A DNA stretch of 46,059 bases, from positions 1 through 46,059 of the forward strand of contig JANQQD010000171.1 of assembly GCA_028285185.1 (NCBI GenBank), read 5' to 3'. The notes under the pieces are model-generated. The model searched no databases. It saw only the letters and a list, made by a program, of their open reading frames with translations, and had not been told where the DNA came from. Each line of letters begins with the position of its first letter. Within the stretch, counting starts at the first letter, position 1. Below, in pieces: positions 1 through 9,065 of this stretch. The position numbers and the translations under genes were made by a program. This DNA is from Anaerolineae bacterium (lineage in GTDB: Bacteria > Pseudomonadota > Alphaproteobacteria > DSM-16000 > Inquilinaceae).

Positions 1-21
1 GAAACATCGCCAGCTATGTGA

Positions 22-40
22 ATGTAAAAAACATTTACAT
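22..40. promoter_or_regulatory. AT-rich inverted repeat upstream of the DUF2852 gene
   Basis: ATGTAAA (22-28) and TTTACAT (34-40) form a perfect 7-bp inverted repeat with a 5-base spacer. A second, overlapping dyad pairs AATGT (21-25) with ACATT (31-35). The element lies 10 bases before the start codon at 51, so it could be an operator or a leader hairpin. Its extreme AT content stands out against the GC-rich surroundings. The binding protein is unknown. Confidence 0.3.
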
Positions 41-50
41 AGAGGGTCCG

Positions 51-485
51 ATGGAACTGGCAGCGAAGTTGGACGAGCACGGCAAGATGGCGTGGATCGC
101 GGTGATGGTCCTCAGCTTCATCGTGTTCTGGCCGATCGGCCTGGCAATCCTGGCCTACATGCTATGGAGTGGAAGGATGGGATGTGGACGAATGGGCGGC
201 CGCGGCCGCTGGCACTTCGAAGGCACCCGGCGCGAGCGCCATGAGCGCCGGGACCGCTGGTTCGCCGGCCGCAACGGCGGATCGAGCGGCAACGTCGCCT
301 TCGACGAATACCGGGAAGACACGCTGAAGCGGCTGGAGGACGAGCAGCAGGAGTTCAAGAACTTCCTGCACCGCCTGCGCCACGCCAAGGACAAGGCGGA
401 ATTCGACCAGTTCATGGACGAACGGCGCCGCCGCCCGCCGGAGCCCGAGGCCTCGGACGAGCCGGCCCTTCAACCGCAAGCGTGA
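51..485 (+). CDS. DUF2852 family membrane protein
   Basis: A 144-residue protein that I recognise as DUF2852, a family of unknown function common in Alphaproteobacteria. One membrane segment at about residues 13-34 (hydrophobic run ending ILAYMLW) is followed by a Gly/Arg/Met-rich linker and a charged helical tail of the type EYREDTLKRLEDEQQEF, which is the conserved part of the family. The ATG at 51 is chosen because AGAGGG sits 4 bases upstream; an in-frame GTG at 18 would run through the AT-rich inverted repeat. The gene stands alone and faces the chemoreceptor gene across a shared hairpin. The family call is from pattern recognition; no biochemical role can be read from the sequence. Confidence 0.85.
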   Translation: MELAAKLDEHGKMAWIAVMVLSFIVFWPIGLAILAYMLWSGRMGCGRMGGRGRWHFEGTRRERHERRDRWFAGRNGGSSGNVAFDEYREDTLKRLEDEQQEFKNFLHRLRHAKDKAEFDQFMDERRRRPPEPEASDEPALQPQA

Positions 486-500
486 CAACAGAGGATGGTG

Positions 501-536
501 TGGACCGCCGGGTGCCAAGGTGCGCCCGGCGGTCCA
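501..536. terminator. 12-bp stem hairpin between convergent genes
   Basis: TGGACCGCCGGG (501-512) and CCCGGCGGTCCA (525-536) are perfectly complementary around a 12-base loop. The hairpin lies 15 bases after the DUF2852 stop and just beyond the end of the leftward chemoreceptor gene, so it can serve both directions. Neither side has a clear T tract, so intrinsic termination is inferred only from the stem and its position. Confidence 0.6.
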
Positions 537-541
537 TGACG

Positions 542-2788
542 TCAGGCAGCGCGGATCCCGCTCAGGAACGTTTCCACGCTGGCCCGCAGCGTATCAGCTC
601 TTTCGTCCAGCTCACCGGAAGCGGTCAGCACCTCGCCCGCAGCGTCTCCGGTCAAGACGGCACCTTGATTGACGCCGTTCACGTTGGCGCTGACTTCGCT
701 GGTTCCGGCCGACGCTTCGGTGACGTTCCTTGAGACTTCCTCGATCGCGGCACCTTGCTCTTCCATCGCTGCGGCGATCGCCGCAGCGATTTCGTTCACC
801 TTCTCGATCGTGCCCGCGATGCTCTCGATGGCCGTGACCGCCTTGCCGGAGATCGCCTGCACGTCGATGATCTGTGCATTGATCTCACCGGTTGCCTGAG
901 CCGTCTGGTTGGCGAGCGATTTCACCTCCGACGCCACCACCGCAAAGCCCTTGCCGGCGTCGCCCGCCCTTGCAGCCTCGATCGTGGCATTGAGGGCCAG
1001 CAGGTTGGTCCGCTCGGCAATGTCGGAGATCAGCCGCACGATCTCTCCGATTTTGCTGGACGCGTCCGCCAGCTCGCCCATGGTTTCCTGCGTGGCCGTC
1101 GCCTCGCGCGACGCGTCCCCTGCGATCTCAGACGACCGCGCGATCTGGCCGTTGATCTCGCGGATCGAGCTGTGCATCTCCTCGGTCGCCGCGGCAACGG
1201 TCTGTACATTCGCAGCCGCCTGTTCCGAGGCGGCAGCTGCCGCTGCGGACTGGCCCTTGGTCCGGTCGGCCGTGTCGGTCATCGTCTCGGCGTTCGATCG
1301 CAGCCTCGCACTCGCCTGCGTCACGGTCTGCAGGGCCTCGGCACTGCTGGTCTCGAACTGCCGGATCAGATCTTCGATTGTCTCGCTCCTCGCCTCGCGG
1401 GCCACGACGTCGGCACGTTCCCGCACAGCCAGCTTTTCCTTCTCGATCGCGTTCTGCTTGAATACCTCCACCGTCCGCGCCATCTCGCCGACTTCGTCTG
1501 CCTTGTCACGGCTCGGTACGTCGACAGTGTTGTCCCCCTCGCTGAGCTTGATCATGGTGGCGCTGATTCCGGCGATCGGCCGGACAACGGCGTAGATCAC
1601 AACGGCGATCAGCGCCGCCGCGACCAGAAGGGCGACGACCAGCATCGCGGCTATGAAGATGACGGCGTTGTCGACGGCCTCTCCAGCAAGTTCGTCGGCA
1701 CCGTCGCTGATGGCGTCCGCATGATCGGCGATCCGGTCGAGGACAGCCGCTACTTCGTCCGCGGCCGCTTCCATCTGCTCTATCGCTTCGTCGGCAGCAT
1801 GCTCGGCCCGCAGCATGTTCCTGTGCGTGTCGAACAGTTCATTGTCGTCATTGGCCAGCGAAACCCAGTAGCGGAACATTGAGACGAGGGCCTGGACATC
1901 GGCCGCGTCCTCGGCGGTCTCAGCCAATGTGTCGAGCACGTCGATATGCTCCAAGGCGGTGTCATGAACCGCCATGAACTCAGTATGTATGGTCTCCAGG
2001 TTTTCGATTACGTCTTCGGCCAGATATTCACCGGCCGTGTCCTGCATCTCCATGGTGATCCGCTGTAACTTGAGCGCAGCCTCCACAACCGGATAGTCCT
2101 GGTCGAACAGCTCCCCGAGCACTTCGTTGATTTCGGCGCCGGTTGCGCCAGCCTGTTCCAACCGGTCGCCTTCGTCTTCGGCCAGGGCCATCTCGGCCTC
2201 GTTCTCTATGGCGAATTCATCCAACGCCGAGATCAACGCGCTTCCGATGTCGTCAAACTCGGTGAGCAGCCGGTCTGCCTCGATCTCTTTCTCAAGCTCT
2301 CGCGTGTGGGATCCGATCATCTCTCTGGCGTGTACGATGAACGTGCCATGCTCTTCCGTGGCCGCCTGCAGTTCGTCATCCAGGTTCGCGTCGTCCACAT
2401 AGCCCTGCAGTTCCACATAAGTTTGCTCGAACGACTGGTTGAGTTGCTCGAACTCCAGCGCGAGGCGCTCGATTTCCGCAAGGTCCTCGTCGGCCAGCAC
2501 TTCTTCTGCCACTTTCGTGGCTTCCCAGATGTTGGCAATGAGATCGTCAGCGGTTTCGATCGTCGGGGTGACTACATCTGTGATGTTGTTGAGCGTGTGA
2601 TTAATTTTCTTAATGGAGTAGAGGCCTGCAAGCCCGACAAAGATCGTGACCAGCGTGAAGACGGATAGTCCCACAATGAGCTTGGTCGAGATCCTCATAC
2701 GGGACAGGATGGTCTGGATCTTTGGTGGTCCGGCGGAGGCTCTGCGGTTCTCTCGGTTTGCGTTCCTGCCGGTCGCGCGTTCCTTCAT
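542..2788 (-). CDS. Methyl-accepting chemotaxis protein
   Basis: A 748-residue transmembrane chemoreceptor. TM1 lies at about 36-58, then comes a periplasmic helical region of roughly 310 residues rich in Glu and Asp, TM2 at about 373-400, a HAMP domain ([19 protein letters not shown] onward), and the long cytoplasmic signalling coiled coil. The hairpin tip that contacts CheA and CheW is intact near residues 586-625 ([33 protein letters not shown]). The C-terminus ends FLSGIRAA, without a CheR-binding pentapeptide. The ATG at 2788 has GGAGGA seven bases upstream; an in-frame GTG at 2833 would add 15 residues. The large acidic periplasmic part resembles a helical-bundle sensor but I cannot name its ligand. 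No che genes are adjacent, so it is an orphan receptor feeding a pathway encoded elsewhere. Confidence 0.93.
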   Translation of the reverse strand: MKERATGRNANRENRRASAGPPKIQTILSRMRISTKLIVGLSVFTLVTIFVGLAGLYSIKKINHTLNNITDVVTPTIETADDLIANIWEATKVAEEVLADEDLAEIERLALEFEQLNQSFEQTYVELQGYVDDANLDDELQAATEEHGTFIVHAREMIGSHTRELEKEIEADRLLTEFDDIGSALISALDEFAIENEAEMALAEDEGDRLEQAGATGAEINEVLGELFDQDYPVVEAALKLQRITMEMQDTAGEYLAEDVIENLETIHTEFMAVHDTALEHIDVLDTLAETAEDAADVQALVSMFRYWVSLANDDNELFDTHRNMLRAEHAADEAIEQMEAAADEVAAVLDRIADHADAISDGADELAGEAVDNAVIFIAAMLVVALLVAAALIAVVIYAVVRPIAGISATMIKLSEGDNTVDVPSRDKADEVGEMARTVEVFKQNAIEKEKLAVRERADVVAREARSETIEDLIRQFETSSAEALQTVTQASARLRSNAETMTDTADRTKGQSAAAAAASEQAAANVQTVAAATEEMHSSIREINGQIARSSEIAGDASREATATQETMGELADASSKIGEIVRLISDIAERTNLLALNATIEAARAGDAGKGFAVVASEVKSLANQTAQATGEINAQIIDVQAISGKAVTAIESIAGTIEKVNEIAAAIAAAMEEQGAAIEEVSRNVTEASAGTSEVSANVNGVNQGAVLTGDAAGEVLTASGELDERADTLRASVETFLSGIRAA

Positions 2789-3113
2789 CACGAATCCTCC
2801 ATCTAATTCTTCAGCGCCATTTGGTTGAGTCACTTCATTGACGGGGGCGACTCAAGTTGCGCACGTATTTGGCGATTAGATGCAGGGGCCTGCGTTTCAG
2901 TTAATGAGAACGCGCGTCCTAAGGCTTTTCAGGCGAATACCGGCTGCAAGCGACGGTATGTCGCAACAAGAATGTCGCCACTCTAATCTGTAAAGATGCC
3001 TCGCCTTCTTAAGGGTCTACAGATCGGTCTCGGGTTGCGGCGGCAGCATCCTGTCGTCCGGCGGACTGTCGTCGACTGCAAGGTCCCGGCAGACATGCCG
3101 GCTGGACGTGCAT
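2789..3113. other. Intergenic region upstream of the chemoreceptor, with dyad and small hairpin
   Basis: No gene is supported in these 325 bases. A 7-bp dyad, TTGAGTC (2825-2831) and GACTCAA (2849-2855), lies 37-67 bases upstream of the chemoreceptor start and could be a regulatory site. CCGGCA/TGCCGG (3086-3101, loop GACA) makes a small hairpin just after the stop of the leftward VOC gene and may mark the end of the TRAP cluster transcript. Promoter hexamers were not clear. Confidence 0.35.
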
Positions 3114-3758
3114 TCAATACAGCGTCTTCACACCGCCGGGCGTGTCGACCGTCGCCGAATACCGGACCCTCTCGCCCTGGCGCACCAGCGGCGGGTTCTC
3201 GATCCCCATGTCTTCGTAGAGCGTCGTCACTGCCGCCGGCTCGGGGTGTTCCAGCACGAATTCGCGCAGGTGAGCGCCAAGGTCCTGCATCCGCGTTGGC
3301 GGCGGACTGCGTCCCCCTCTGTCGATCACGGATGGCAGCGCCCCGCCCAGGGGAAGGCGGCCGTCGGCAAGCAGCGAGAAGCGGGAATGTTTGCCGCCCC
3401 GCGAGACCCTGATCGTGCTGCCAAAAAGGTCTCCATGGGCTTTCAGGATCGCGTCGATGTCGTCGGTCCGCGCGACCCAACCTCTCAGGCGGCGGCCATC
3501 GGCCCAGTCGGACCGCACGGCCTCCGGCTCCCCCAGCCCGAACCATCGTGGCCCCGACGGCACCTGCGCACCGGGGTCGATCGCAATGACCTCCAGATAC
3601 GCGACCTCGCCCAGCCGAAGAACGTGGTTGTGCGTACCCATTTCCGGGTGGGTGCCGCCATAGGGGATGTCGAGGTCGAGGCACGCCCGCACATGATCGA
3701 CACCTTCGGCCAGCGTCGGCGCGATGACCGTCAGGTGGTCGAGACAGAGCACTGGCAT
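3114..3758 (-). CDS. VOC-superfamily (glyoxalase-like) protein
   Basis: A 214-residue protein beginning MPVLCLDHLTVIAPTLAEG, the usual first strand and helix of a vicinal-oxygen-chelate module. The early LDHL histidine and ALRL/YLEVIAI-type strands match the glyoxalase-like family that encodes an asymmetric pair of beta-alpha-beta-beta-beta modules. Such proteins bind a divalent metal and act on small oxygenated substrates, but the reaction cannot be deduced here. The ATG at 3758 has GGAG close upstream. It starts 19 bases after the amidohydrolase stop and is the last gene of the leftward TRAP cluster, so it probably acts on the imported compound or a breakdown product. Confidence is good for the fold and low for any specific enzyme. 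Confidence 0.75.
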   Translation of the reverse strand: MPVLCLDHLTVIAPTLAEGVDHVRACLDLDIPYGGTHPEMGTHNHVLRLGEVAYLEVIAIDPGAQVPSGPRWFGLGEPEAVRSDWADGRRLRGWVARTDDIDAILKAHGDLFGSTIRVSRGGKHSRFSLLADGRLPLGGALPSVIDRGGRSPPPTRMQDLGAHLREFVLEHPEPAAVTTLYEDMGIENPPLVRQGERVRYSATVDTPGGVKTLY

Positions 3759-3777
3759 TATCTCCAGCCGTCCGCCA

Positions 3778-5004
3778 TCAAAGATCGCGCTTGTAGAACC
3801 GGCCCGCTTTCATGATGGCAAGCAGGCTGGTCTCGGGGCGGGTCAACAGCGTGATGTCGTCCAGCGGGTTACCGTCGACCACCAAGAGGTCGGCCCGCGC
3901 GCCGGCCTCGATCACGCCGAAGTCGCCGGCTGCCTGGAAGGCCTCGGCCGCCGTGCAGGTGGCGGAGCGGATCAGGTCGGCCGGTGAGACCACGTCCTTG
4001 CGCAGGTTGATCTCGTTCAACTGGTGACGGTGCATGCTGCCCAACAGGTCGGTGCCGAACACAAGCTTCACGCCCTGGCGATAGGCCAGCTCCATGGCGC
4101 GATGTCCTGCCTCCAGCACCGTGTCGATCTTCTCCGCCATGTCACCGGGCAGGCCCGCAGCCACGCCCTCGTCGGCCAATGCCCGGTAGGTGGAAAGCGT
4201 GGGCACCAGAAAGGCGCGGTGGTTCAGGAACATGCGGCACGTCTCGGCATCCAGAAGGTTGCCGTGCTCGATCGTGCGCACGCCGCGGCCGATCAGGCGC
4301 TTGATGGCGCGGGCGGTATAGGCGTGGGCGGCGACATAGATGTTGGCGGCCTCGGTCTCCTCCACCACGGCATCGATCTCCTCCAGCGCGAACTGGGTGC
4401 TGTCGATGCGGTCGGTGGGCGAGGCGATGCCGCCTGAGGCCATGATCTTGATGTGGTGGGCGCCCTTGCGGATCTCGTCGCGCACGGCACGCCGCACTTC
4501 GGGCACGCCGTCGCAGACGCGGCCGAGCCCGGCGCAGCAGAAGCAGCCGTCCGGATCGCCTTCGCCCGGCATGCGCATATCGCCATGGCCGCCCGTCTGC
4601 GACAGCGCCCGGCCGCAGAACAGCACGCGCGGGCCGGTGATCGACCCTTCCTCCACCGCCCGCGCCAGGCCGTGATCGGCCCCGCCGGCATCGCGCACCG
4701 TGGTGAAGCCGCGCATCAGCATCGCCCGCATCACGTCATGGGCGCGGGCACCGACATAGAACGGCGACAGGCGGCCCAGCGTCGCGAAGTCGGGCGTGAT
4801 CGCGGTGACATGGACATGGCCGTCGCACAGGCCCGGCATCAGCACGCGGCCGCTGAGATCGACCGTGTCGGCGTCTTCGGCCTTGATGGAGCCATCTGCC
4901 ACTTCGGCGATCCGGCCATCGCGAACCAGCACCGATCGGTCGGGCCACAGCCGGCCGTGCGGCGTGTCCAGCACCGTGGCATTCGTGAACAGGGTGGTGC
5001 CCAT
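3778..5004 (-). CDS. Metal-dependent amidohydrolase (imidazolonepropionase-like)
   Basis: A 408-residue amidohydrolase-superfamily enzyme. Metal-site motifs appear in the usual order: DGHVHV near residue 64, a candidate carboxylated lysine in HHIKIMASGG, AAHAY, the EHG histidine, and the terminal FGTD aspartate. The N-terminal LFTNATVLDT and C-terminal ARADLLVVDGNPL form the flanking beta sandwich typical of imidazolonepropionase- and prolidase-like members, which hydrolyse C-N bonds in small amides or cyclic ureas. A Cys cluster (CFCCAGLGRVC) lies mid-protein. An upstream in-frame extension exists, but the ATG at 5004 has a strong GGAGGA site and avoids overlap with dctM. Position after a complete TRAP transporter suggests it hydrolyses the transported compound. 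The substrate is not identifiable. Confidence 0.88.
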   Translation of the reverse strand: MGTTLFTNATVLDTPHGRLWPDRSVLVRDGRIAEVADGSIKAEDADTVDLSGRVLMPGLCDGHVHVTAITPDFATLGRLSPFYVGARAHDVMRAMLMRGFTTVRDAGGADHGLARAVEEGSITGPRVLFCGRALSQTGGHGDMRMPGEGDPDGCFCCAGLGRVCDGVPEVRRAVRDEIRKGAHHIKIMASGGIASPTDRIDSTQFALEEIDAVVEETEAANIYVAAHAYTARAIKRLIGRGVRTIEHGNLLDAETCRMFLNHRAFLVPTLSTYRALADEGVAAGLPGDMAEKIDTVLEAGHRAMELAYRQGVKLVFGTDLLGSMHRHQLNEINLRKDVVSPADLIRSATCTAAEAFQAAGDFGVIEAGARADLLVVDGNPLDDITLLTRPETSLLAIMKAGRFYKRDL

Positions 5005-5036
5005 GGCCGTCCTCCTCCCACCCATTCTGGGTGGCT

Positions 5037-6347
5037 CTATTGGTACATGATGCCCGGCAGCCACAGCGCCAGGCCGGGGATCAGGATCAGGATCAAGAGC
5101 GCCGCCACGTCCATGACGACGAACCAGCCGACGCCGCGGAACACTTCCGGCAGGCTCACTTTGTCGCCCAGCGCGCCCTTGATCACGTAGACATTCAGCC
5201 CCACCGGCGGTGTCACCAGCCCGATTTCCAACAGCTTGATGACGATGATGCCGAACCACACCAGGTGGAACCCGGCCCCATCGACCAGCGGCAGCAGCAG
5301 CGGCAGGGTGAGCAACAGCAGGCCGATACTGTCGATGAACATGCCGAGCACGAGATAGATGATGGCGATCGCCATCAGCACCCACCAGCCAGCATCGCTG
5401 ACGCCGAGGATCAGGTCGGAAAACGCCTGCGGCACGCCCGACAGCGCCAGAAAACGGGTGAAGAAGACGGACCCGATCAGGATGATGAAGATGCTGGTGG
5501 TGCTGACCGCCGTGCTCTTCAACGCTGCGGCCAGGGTGCGGCGGTTGAGCCGGCCGCGCGACCAGGCGATCAGCATCGCCGTGAAGGCGCCGACGGCGCC
5601 GGCTTCCGTCGGCGAGAAGATGCCGAGGAAGATGCCGCCGAGCACCGAGGCGATCAGAACCGGCAGCGGCCAAACATCCTTCAGGGCCGCCAGCTTCTCC
5701 GCCCGGCTGAACCGCTCGTCGACATGGCCGGCAAGCGCCGGATTCAGCCGAGCCCGCAAGACGATCATGCCCATGTAGAGAAGGGCGGAGAGGATGCCGG
5801 GAAGAAACCCCGCCATGAACAACTGGCCGATCGACACCTGCGCATAGACGCCGTAGAGCACCAGCAAGACCGAGGGCGGGATCAGCGACCCCAGCGTGCC
5901 GGAGGCCGCGATCACGCCGGTGGCCAGCCCGCGGTCATAGTTGTGGCGCAGCATCTCCGGCACGGCGATACGCGACATGGCGGCGGCCGTGGCGACGCTG
6001 GAGCCGGAGGCCGAGGCGAACATGGCGCAGGCCGCCACACTGGAAATGGCCAGCCCGCCGGGCAGACGCGCCAGCAGCCGGCGCATGGCCTCGAACAGGC
6101 CGGTCGTCAGCTCCGTCGTGGTGCAAAGATAGCCCATCAACAGGAACATCGGCGCGGCGGTCAGCGACCAGTCGCCAACGAAGTCGAACGGTGTCGCGGA
6201 AATCACGCCCCAGGCGACGTTGGTGCTGGTGATCGCGGCAATGCCGACGATCGAGACCATGCCCAGCGCCACGCCGATCGGCACCCGCAGCGCGATCAGC
6301 ACCAGTGCTGCGACCACACCCGTCAGCCCGATTTCCAGGTTGGACAT
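5037..6347 (-). CDS. dctM: TRAP transporter large permease (DctM family)
   Basis: A 436-residue integral membrane protein with about a dozen hydrophobic segments, the length expected for DctM. Recognisable family motifs include IALRVPIGVALGMVS near the N-terminus, FASASGSSVATAAAMSRIAVPEM around the first substrate-facing loop, and SGTLGSLIPPSVLLVLYG. It is the sodium-coupled translocating subunit that works with DctQ and the periplasmic binding protein. The ATG at 6347 lies 13 bases after the dctQ stop; an in-frame extension to 6494 would overlap dctQ and is rejected. The downstream amidohydrolase follows within 32 bases. The name refers to the family; dicarboxylate as substrate is not implied. 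Confidence 0.93.
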   Translation of the reverse strand: MSNLEIGLTGVVAALVLIALRVPIGVALGMVSIVGIAAITSTNVAWGVISATPFDFVGDWSLTAAPMFLLMGYLCTTTELTTGLFEAMRRLLARLPGGLAISSVAACAMFASASGSSVATAAAMSRIAVPEMLRHNYDRGLATGVIAASGTLGSLIPPSVLLVLYGVYAQVSIGQLFMAGFLPGILSALLYMGMIVLRARLNPALAGHVDERFSRAEKLAALKDVWPLPVLIASVLGGIFLGIFSPTEAGAVGAFTAMLIAWSRGRLNRRTLAAALKSTAVSTTSIFIILIGSVFFTRFLALSGVPQAFSDLILGVSDAGWWVLMAIAIIYLVLGMFIDSIGLLLLTLPLLLPLVDGAGFHLVWFGIIVIKLLEIGLVTPPVGLNVYVIKGALGDKVSLPEVFRGVGWFVVMDVAALLILILIPGLALWLPGIMYQ

Positions 6348-6360
6348 CAAGGCGCCCCGG

Positions 6361-6858
6361 CTAGAGCGGCCGCCGGCCGGCCATGGCCTTGAGCATGTTG
6401 GCCAGCACCGCCAGCACCACGGCGGCGAACCCGACGGGCAACGCCCACCGGCTGGGCCAGATATAGAACAGGAAGTTGGACATGATTGTCTCAAGCCGCT
6501 CGGTCGAGCGCAGGGCGTCGAGATAACCCTGATAGGCCAGCATCCCGAAATAGACGAGGCCGATGACGCAGCTCGCCAGATAAAGCCCGAGCTGCAGCCA
6601 CCGGGGCATCAGCTGGACGAACAGGTCGACCCGGATGTGCTCGCCCGCGCGTTCGACATAGGCCAGCGGCAGGAACACGGCGAAGACCATGTAATAGTAC
6701 GACACCGTCTCCAGCGTGCCCATGATCGGCTGATTGGCGACATGGCGCAGGATCACGTCGGCGCTGACATGCATCATCATCAGGAACAGGAACAGGCAGC
6801 CGACAACCAGCAGTGCCCGGCCGACCCAGCCCGACAGGCGGTCTGCGAGATCAGCCAT
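6361..6858 (-). CDS. dctQ: TRAP transporter small permease (DctQ family)
   Basis: A 165-residue protein with four membrane helices, matching the DctQ family. The typical ADVILRHVANQPIMGTLE and AYVERAGEHIRVDLF segments are present. It forms the scaffold for the large permease in a tripartite ATP-independent transporter. The ATG at 6858 overlaps the end of the upstream TetR gene by eight bases (ATGGCTGA contains both the start and the TGA stop), which suggests translational coupling. A longer start at 6882 is possible but would overlap further. Confidence 0.9.
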   Translation of the reverse strand: MADLADRLSGWVGRALLVVGCLFLFLMMMHVSADVILRHVANQPIMGTLETVSYYYMVFAVFLPLAYVERAGEHIRVDLFVQLMPRWLQLGLYLASCVIGLVYFGMLAYQGYLDALRSTERLETIMSNFLFYIWPSRWALPVGFAAVVLAVLANMLKAMAGRRPL

Positions 6859-7510
6859 CGCGGCGTTCCGGCCCGGCCTCACCCAATGCGCACGGCATGA
6901 TCACGCGCCGCCAATAAGCCAGGATGTCGACGAAGAAGGCGGGGTCGTCCCGCCACACCGACTGGGTGCCGAGGCCGCGCAGAAAGCACAGCGTCGCCGT
7001 CAGCGCCCGGCGCCGGCCGGCGGGATCGTCGCCGCTGCCGGCGGGGTGGAAGAACCGCTCCCAGATCTCGTCCAGGCTGTTGTTGAAGGCGGTGGCGATG
7101 GGCTGCAGTGCGTCCTTGATCGCCGGGTCGGTGCGGGCGGCCGTCACGAATTCCAGCGTGATCATGAACAGGGGGCCGGAGAATTTCTGCCAGAGCCGGG
7201 CAAGGAACCCGTCGATGTCCAGCTCTCCGGCATCGATCGCCGCGGCCAGCGCGCGGATCTCGTCGATCTCGCGGCCGAGCAGCTGGCCCAGCGCCTCCTT
7301 CAGCAGCGCTTCTTTCGACGGGAAGTGATGCAGCAGGGCGCCGCGCGAGACGCCGGCCCGTTCGGCAACCTCGACGGTCGAGGTGTCCTTCAGACCCCGT
7401 TCCAGGACACAGTCCAGCGTGACGGCCAGGATCTTCGCGCGGGTCCGGCGCGACCGTTCTGCCTGGGTGCGTCGGGGCGGCCGCGGCCGGTCGAGCGGGC
7501 TGTCGGGCAT
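6851..7510 (-). CDS. TetR/AcrR family regulator inside the TRAP cluster
   Basis: A 219-residue TetR-type repressor. The N-terminal helix-turn-helix is clear (STVEVAERAGVSRGALLHHF, then PSKEALLKEAL), followed by a helical ligand-binding region. The ATG at 7510 is preferred because GGAAGAG lies upstream; an in-frame start at 7549 would add 13 basic residues. It is encoded between the binding-protein gene and dctQ and its stop overlaps the dctQ start, so repressor and transporter are probably made from one transcript and autoregulated. The candidate operator is the dyad at 8859-8876 upstream of the binding-protein gene. The inducer is probably the transported solute or its product, by inference only. 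Confidence 0.9.
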   Translation of the reverse strand: MPDSPLDRPRPPRRTQAERSRRTRAKILAVTLDCVLERGLKDTSTVEVAERAGVSRGALLHHFPSKEALLKEALGQLLGREIDEIRALAAAIDAGELDIDGFLARLWQKFSGPLFMITLEFVTAARTDPAIKDALQPIATAFNNSLDEIWERFFHPAGSGDDPAGRRRALTATLCFLRGLGTQSVWRDDPAFFVDILAYWRRVIMPCALGEAGPERRDG

Positions 7511-7577
7511 GGGGCTCTTCCGCCCGTGCGGCTGCCGGGCCCGGACCAACGCCGCCCGGGCCCGGTTCGTGGCAGGT

Positions 7578-8711
7578 CTAGTAGACGCCGTAGGTCTCCG
7601 GATCGATCTTGGAATAGATCTCGCGCATCACGAGGTCCGTCAGCGCATCCTCATCCGTCCGGTCGACCTCGGCCAGTAGCCCTTCCCAGCGCTCGTAGGT
7701 GGCGCGGAACCCGTCGATCACGGCCTGCGGGTCTTCCAGCCCGTATGTCTCGGCCGCGACGTCGTAGATGTTGGCCAGCGCCGCCTCGCGGAAGTCCTCC
7801 ACCGACTGGACCAGATCGGCCTCCGGCTCATGCACCGTGTGGCCCTGGGCCGTGGCTTCCTCAAGCGCGCTGTCGCTGGCCGCGATATAGCCGATGATCA
7901 TGCGCGACATGGCCCGCGCCGTCGCCTGCATCAGGATCGAGCGCTCGTCCGCCGACAGGTCCGCCCAGAAGCCGGGGTTGTAGCCCCAATGCGGGCCGGA
8001 CCAGTACATACCCGTCGGGATCAGCGTGGTGTGGCTCGAGACCTCCCACAGCGACCGGTCGACCAGGTCGTTCGGCGCGTTGGAGGCGCAGTCCAGCGTG
8101 CCGCGCTCCAGCCCCGTATACATCTCGCTGGATGGTACGTTCACCGGCACGCCGCCGGCCTGTTCCACCCATTGCGAGACCGTCGATCCGGCGGTGCGGA
8201 TGCGCATGCCCTGCAGTTCTTCCAGGTTACGCACTGGCTCGCGGCAGAAGATCACATAGGCCGGCGTGGCATAGGCGCCGAGATAGACGACACCCTTGTC
8301 CTGCCATTCCGCCAGCTGGGCTTCGTTGGTCATGCTGAATTCAGTGACGGCGAAGATCGCCGCCATCGGGTCGGAATAGTTGAAGCCCAGCTCCTGCACC
8401 GCATTGGCGACCGGCAGCTCCGACGGTGTGTAGACGGCAGCGTGATGGGCCACCTGCACGACGTTGTCGCGGATGCCCTGCAGGTTCGCGCGCGGGGCAA
8501 GCAGCACGGTGCCGGTATAGACCTCGGGCAGCAGCTGCCCGCCCGACAGCTCCTCCACGATCTCCGCCCACTGCGTGTAGCCGTAGAGCGAATGGGGGTG
8601 CTGTGCGCCGTAGAACGAATTGGCGATGAATTCCGTCTGCGCGGATACCGGTGCCGCGCCGGCAAGCCCGACGGCAACGGCTGCCGCGATAAAGGAGATG
8701 CGCTGAGCCAT
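7578..8711 (-). CDS. dctP: TRAP transporter solute-binding protein (DctP family)
   Basis: A 377-residue periplasmic binding protein with a Sec signal peptide (MAQRISFIAAAVAVGLAGAA, cleavage likely after PVSAQ-type residues near 24). The family arginine motif GMRIRTAGS that pairs with a substrate carboxylate is present, as are the LERGTLDCA loop and SGPHWGYNPGFWADL region. It delivers substrate to DctQM. The ATG at 8711 has AAGGAGG eight bases upstream; upstream in-frame codons are not used. It is the first gene of the leftward cluster, with a 67-base gap to the TetR gene. The conserved arginine suggests a carboxylate ligand, but the identity is not readable. Confidence 0.92.
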   Translation of the reverse strand: MAQRISFIAAAVAVGLAGAAPVSAQTEFIANSFYGAQHPHSLYGYTQWAEIVEELSGGQLLPEVYTGTVLLAPRANLQGIRDNVVQVAHHAAVYTPSELPVANAVQELGFNYSDPMAAIFAVTEFSMTNEAQLAEWQDKGVVYLGAYATPAYVIFCREPVRNLEELQGMRIRTAGSTVSQWVEQAGGVPVNVPSSEMYTGLERGTLDCASNAPNDLVDRSLWEVSSHTTLIPTGMYWSGPHWGYNPGFWADLSADERSILMQATARAMSRMIIGYIAASDSALEEATAQGHTVHEPEADLVQSVEDFREAALANIYDVAAETYGLEDPQAVIDGFRATYERWEGLLAEVDRTDEDALTDLVMREIYSKIDPETYGVY

Positions 8712-9065
8712 GTCGATGAAGCCTCCTTGGATCGTCGTGGCCGATCGCGCCCGATCTCGTTGACGGCGGGGAACGGCGGAAGGGCAGGGGTGCCCCTCGG
8801 GCCAGGGAATTGTCCGCGTGGCCGGACGCTGAGAGGCAAAAGCGTACGGCAGCACAAGAAACAGTCAAGCCTGTTTGTTTTTCGTCATTGTCCACATGCG
8901 GGCCTTGGCGTGGCATGGGGTAATGGCATTCGACTGCTTTTCGTTCGCCGACACGTCAACGTGCCGTTCGCCAATCCTCATCACGATGTCCAGTGACACA
9001 AGCCCGCCGATGCGCCATAGCGTGCGTTTCGCCATTGACGGGAAAAAGAGCCAAGGACGAGGAGC
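8712..9065. promoter_or_regulatory. Divergent promoter region with candidate TetR operator (8859-8876)
   Basis: These 354 bases separate the leftward TRAP cluster from the rightward helical-repeat genes. AAACAG (8859-8864) and CTGTTT (8871-8876) form a perfect 6-6-6 dyad 148 bases upstream of the binding-protein start, a size and symmetry suited to a TetR-family dimer; the cluster's own regulator is the natural candidate. No unambiguous -35/-10 pair was found on either strand and no gene is supported. Confidence 0.4.

Noticed and set aside
3778-5673. 631-codon leftward frame reading from inside dctM into the amidohydrolase
   Set aside because: The upstream part is the wrong frame of dctM; the amidohydrolase has its own ATG at 5004 with GGAGGA.
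5031-6392. 453-codon rightward frame opposite dctM
   Set aside because: Gln/Asp/Arg-rich antisense shadow; dctM on the other strand has full family motifs.
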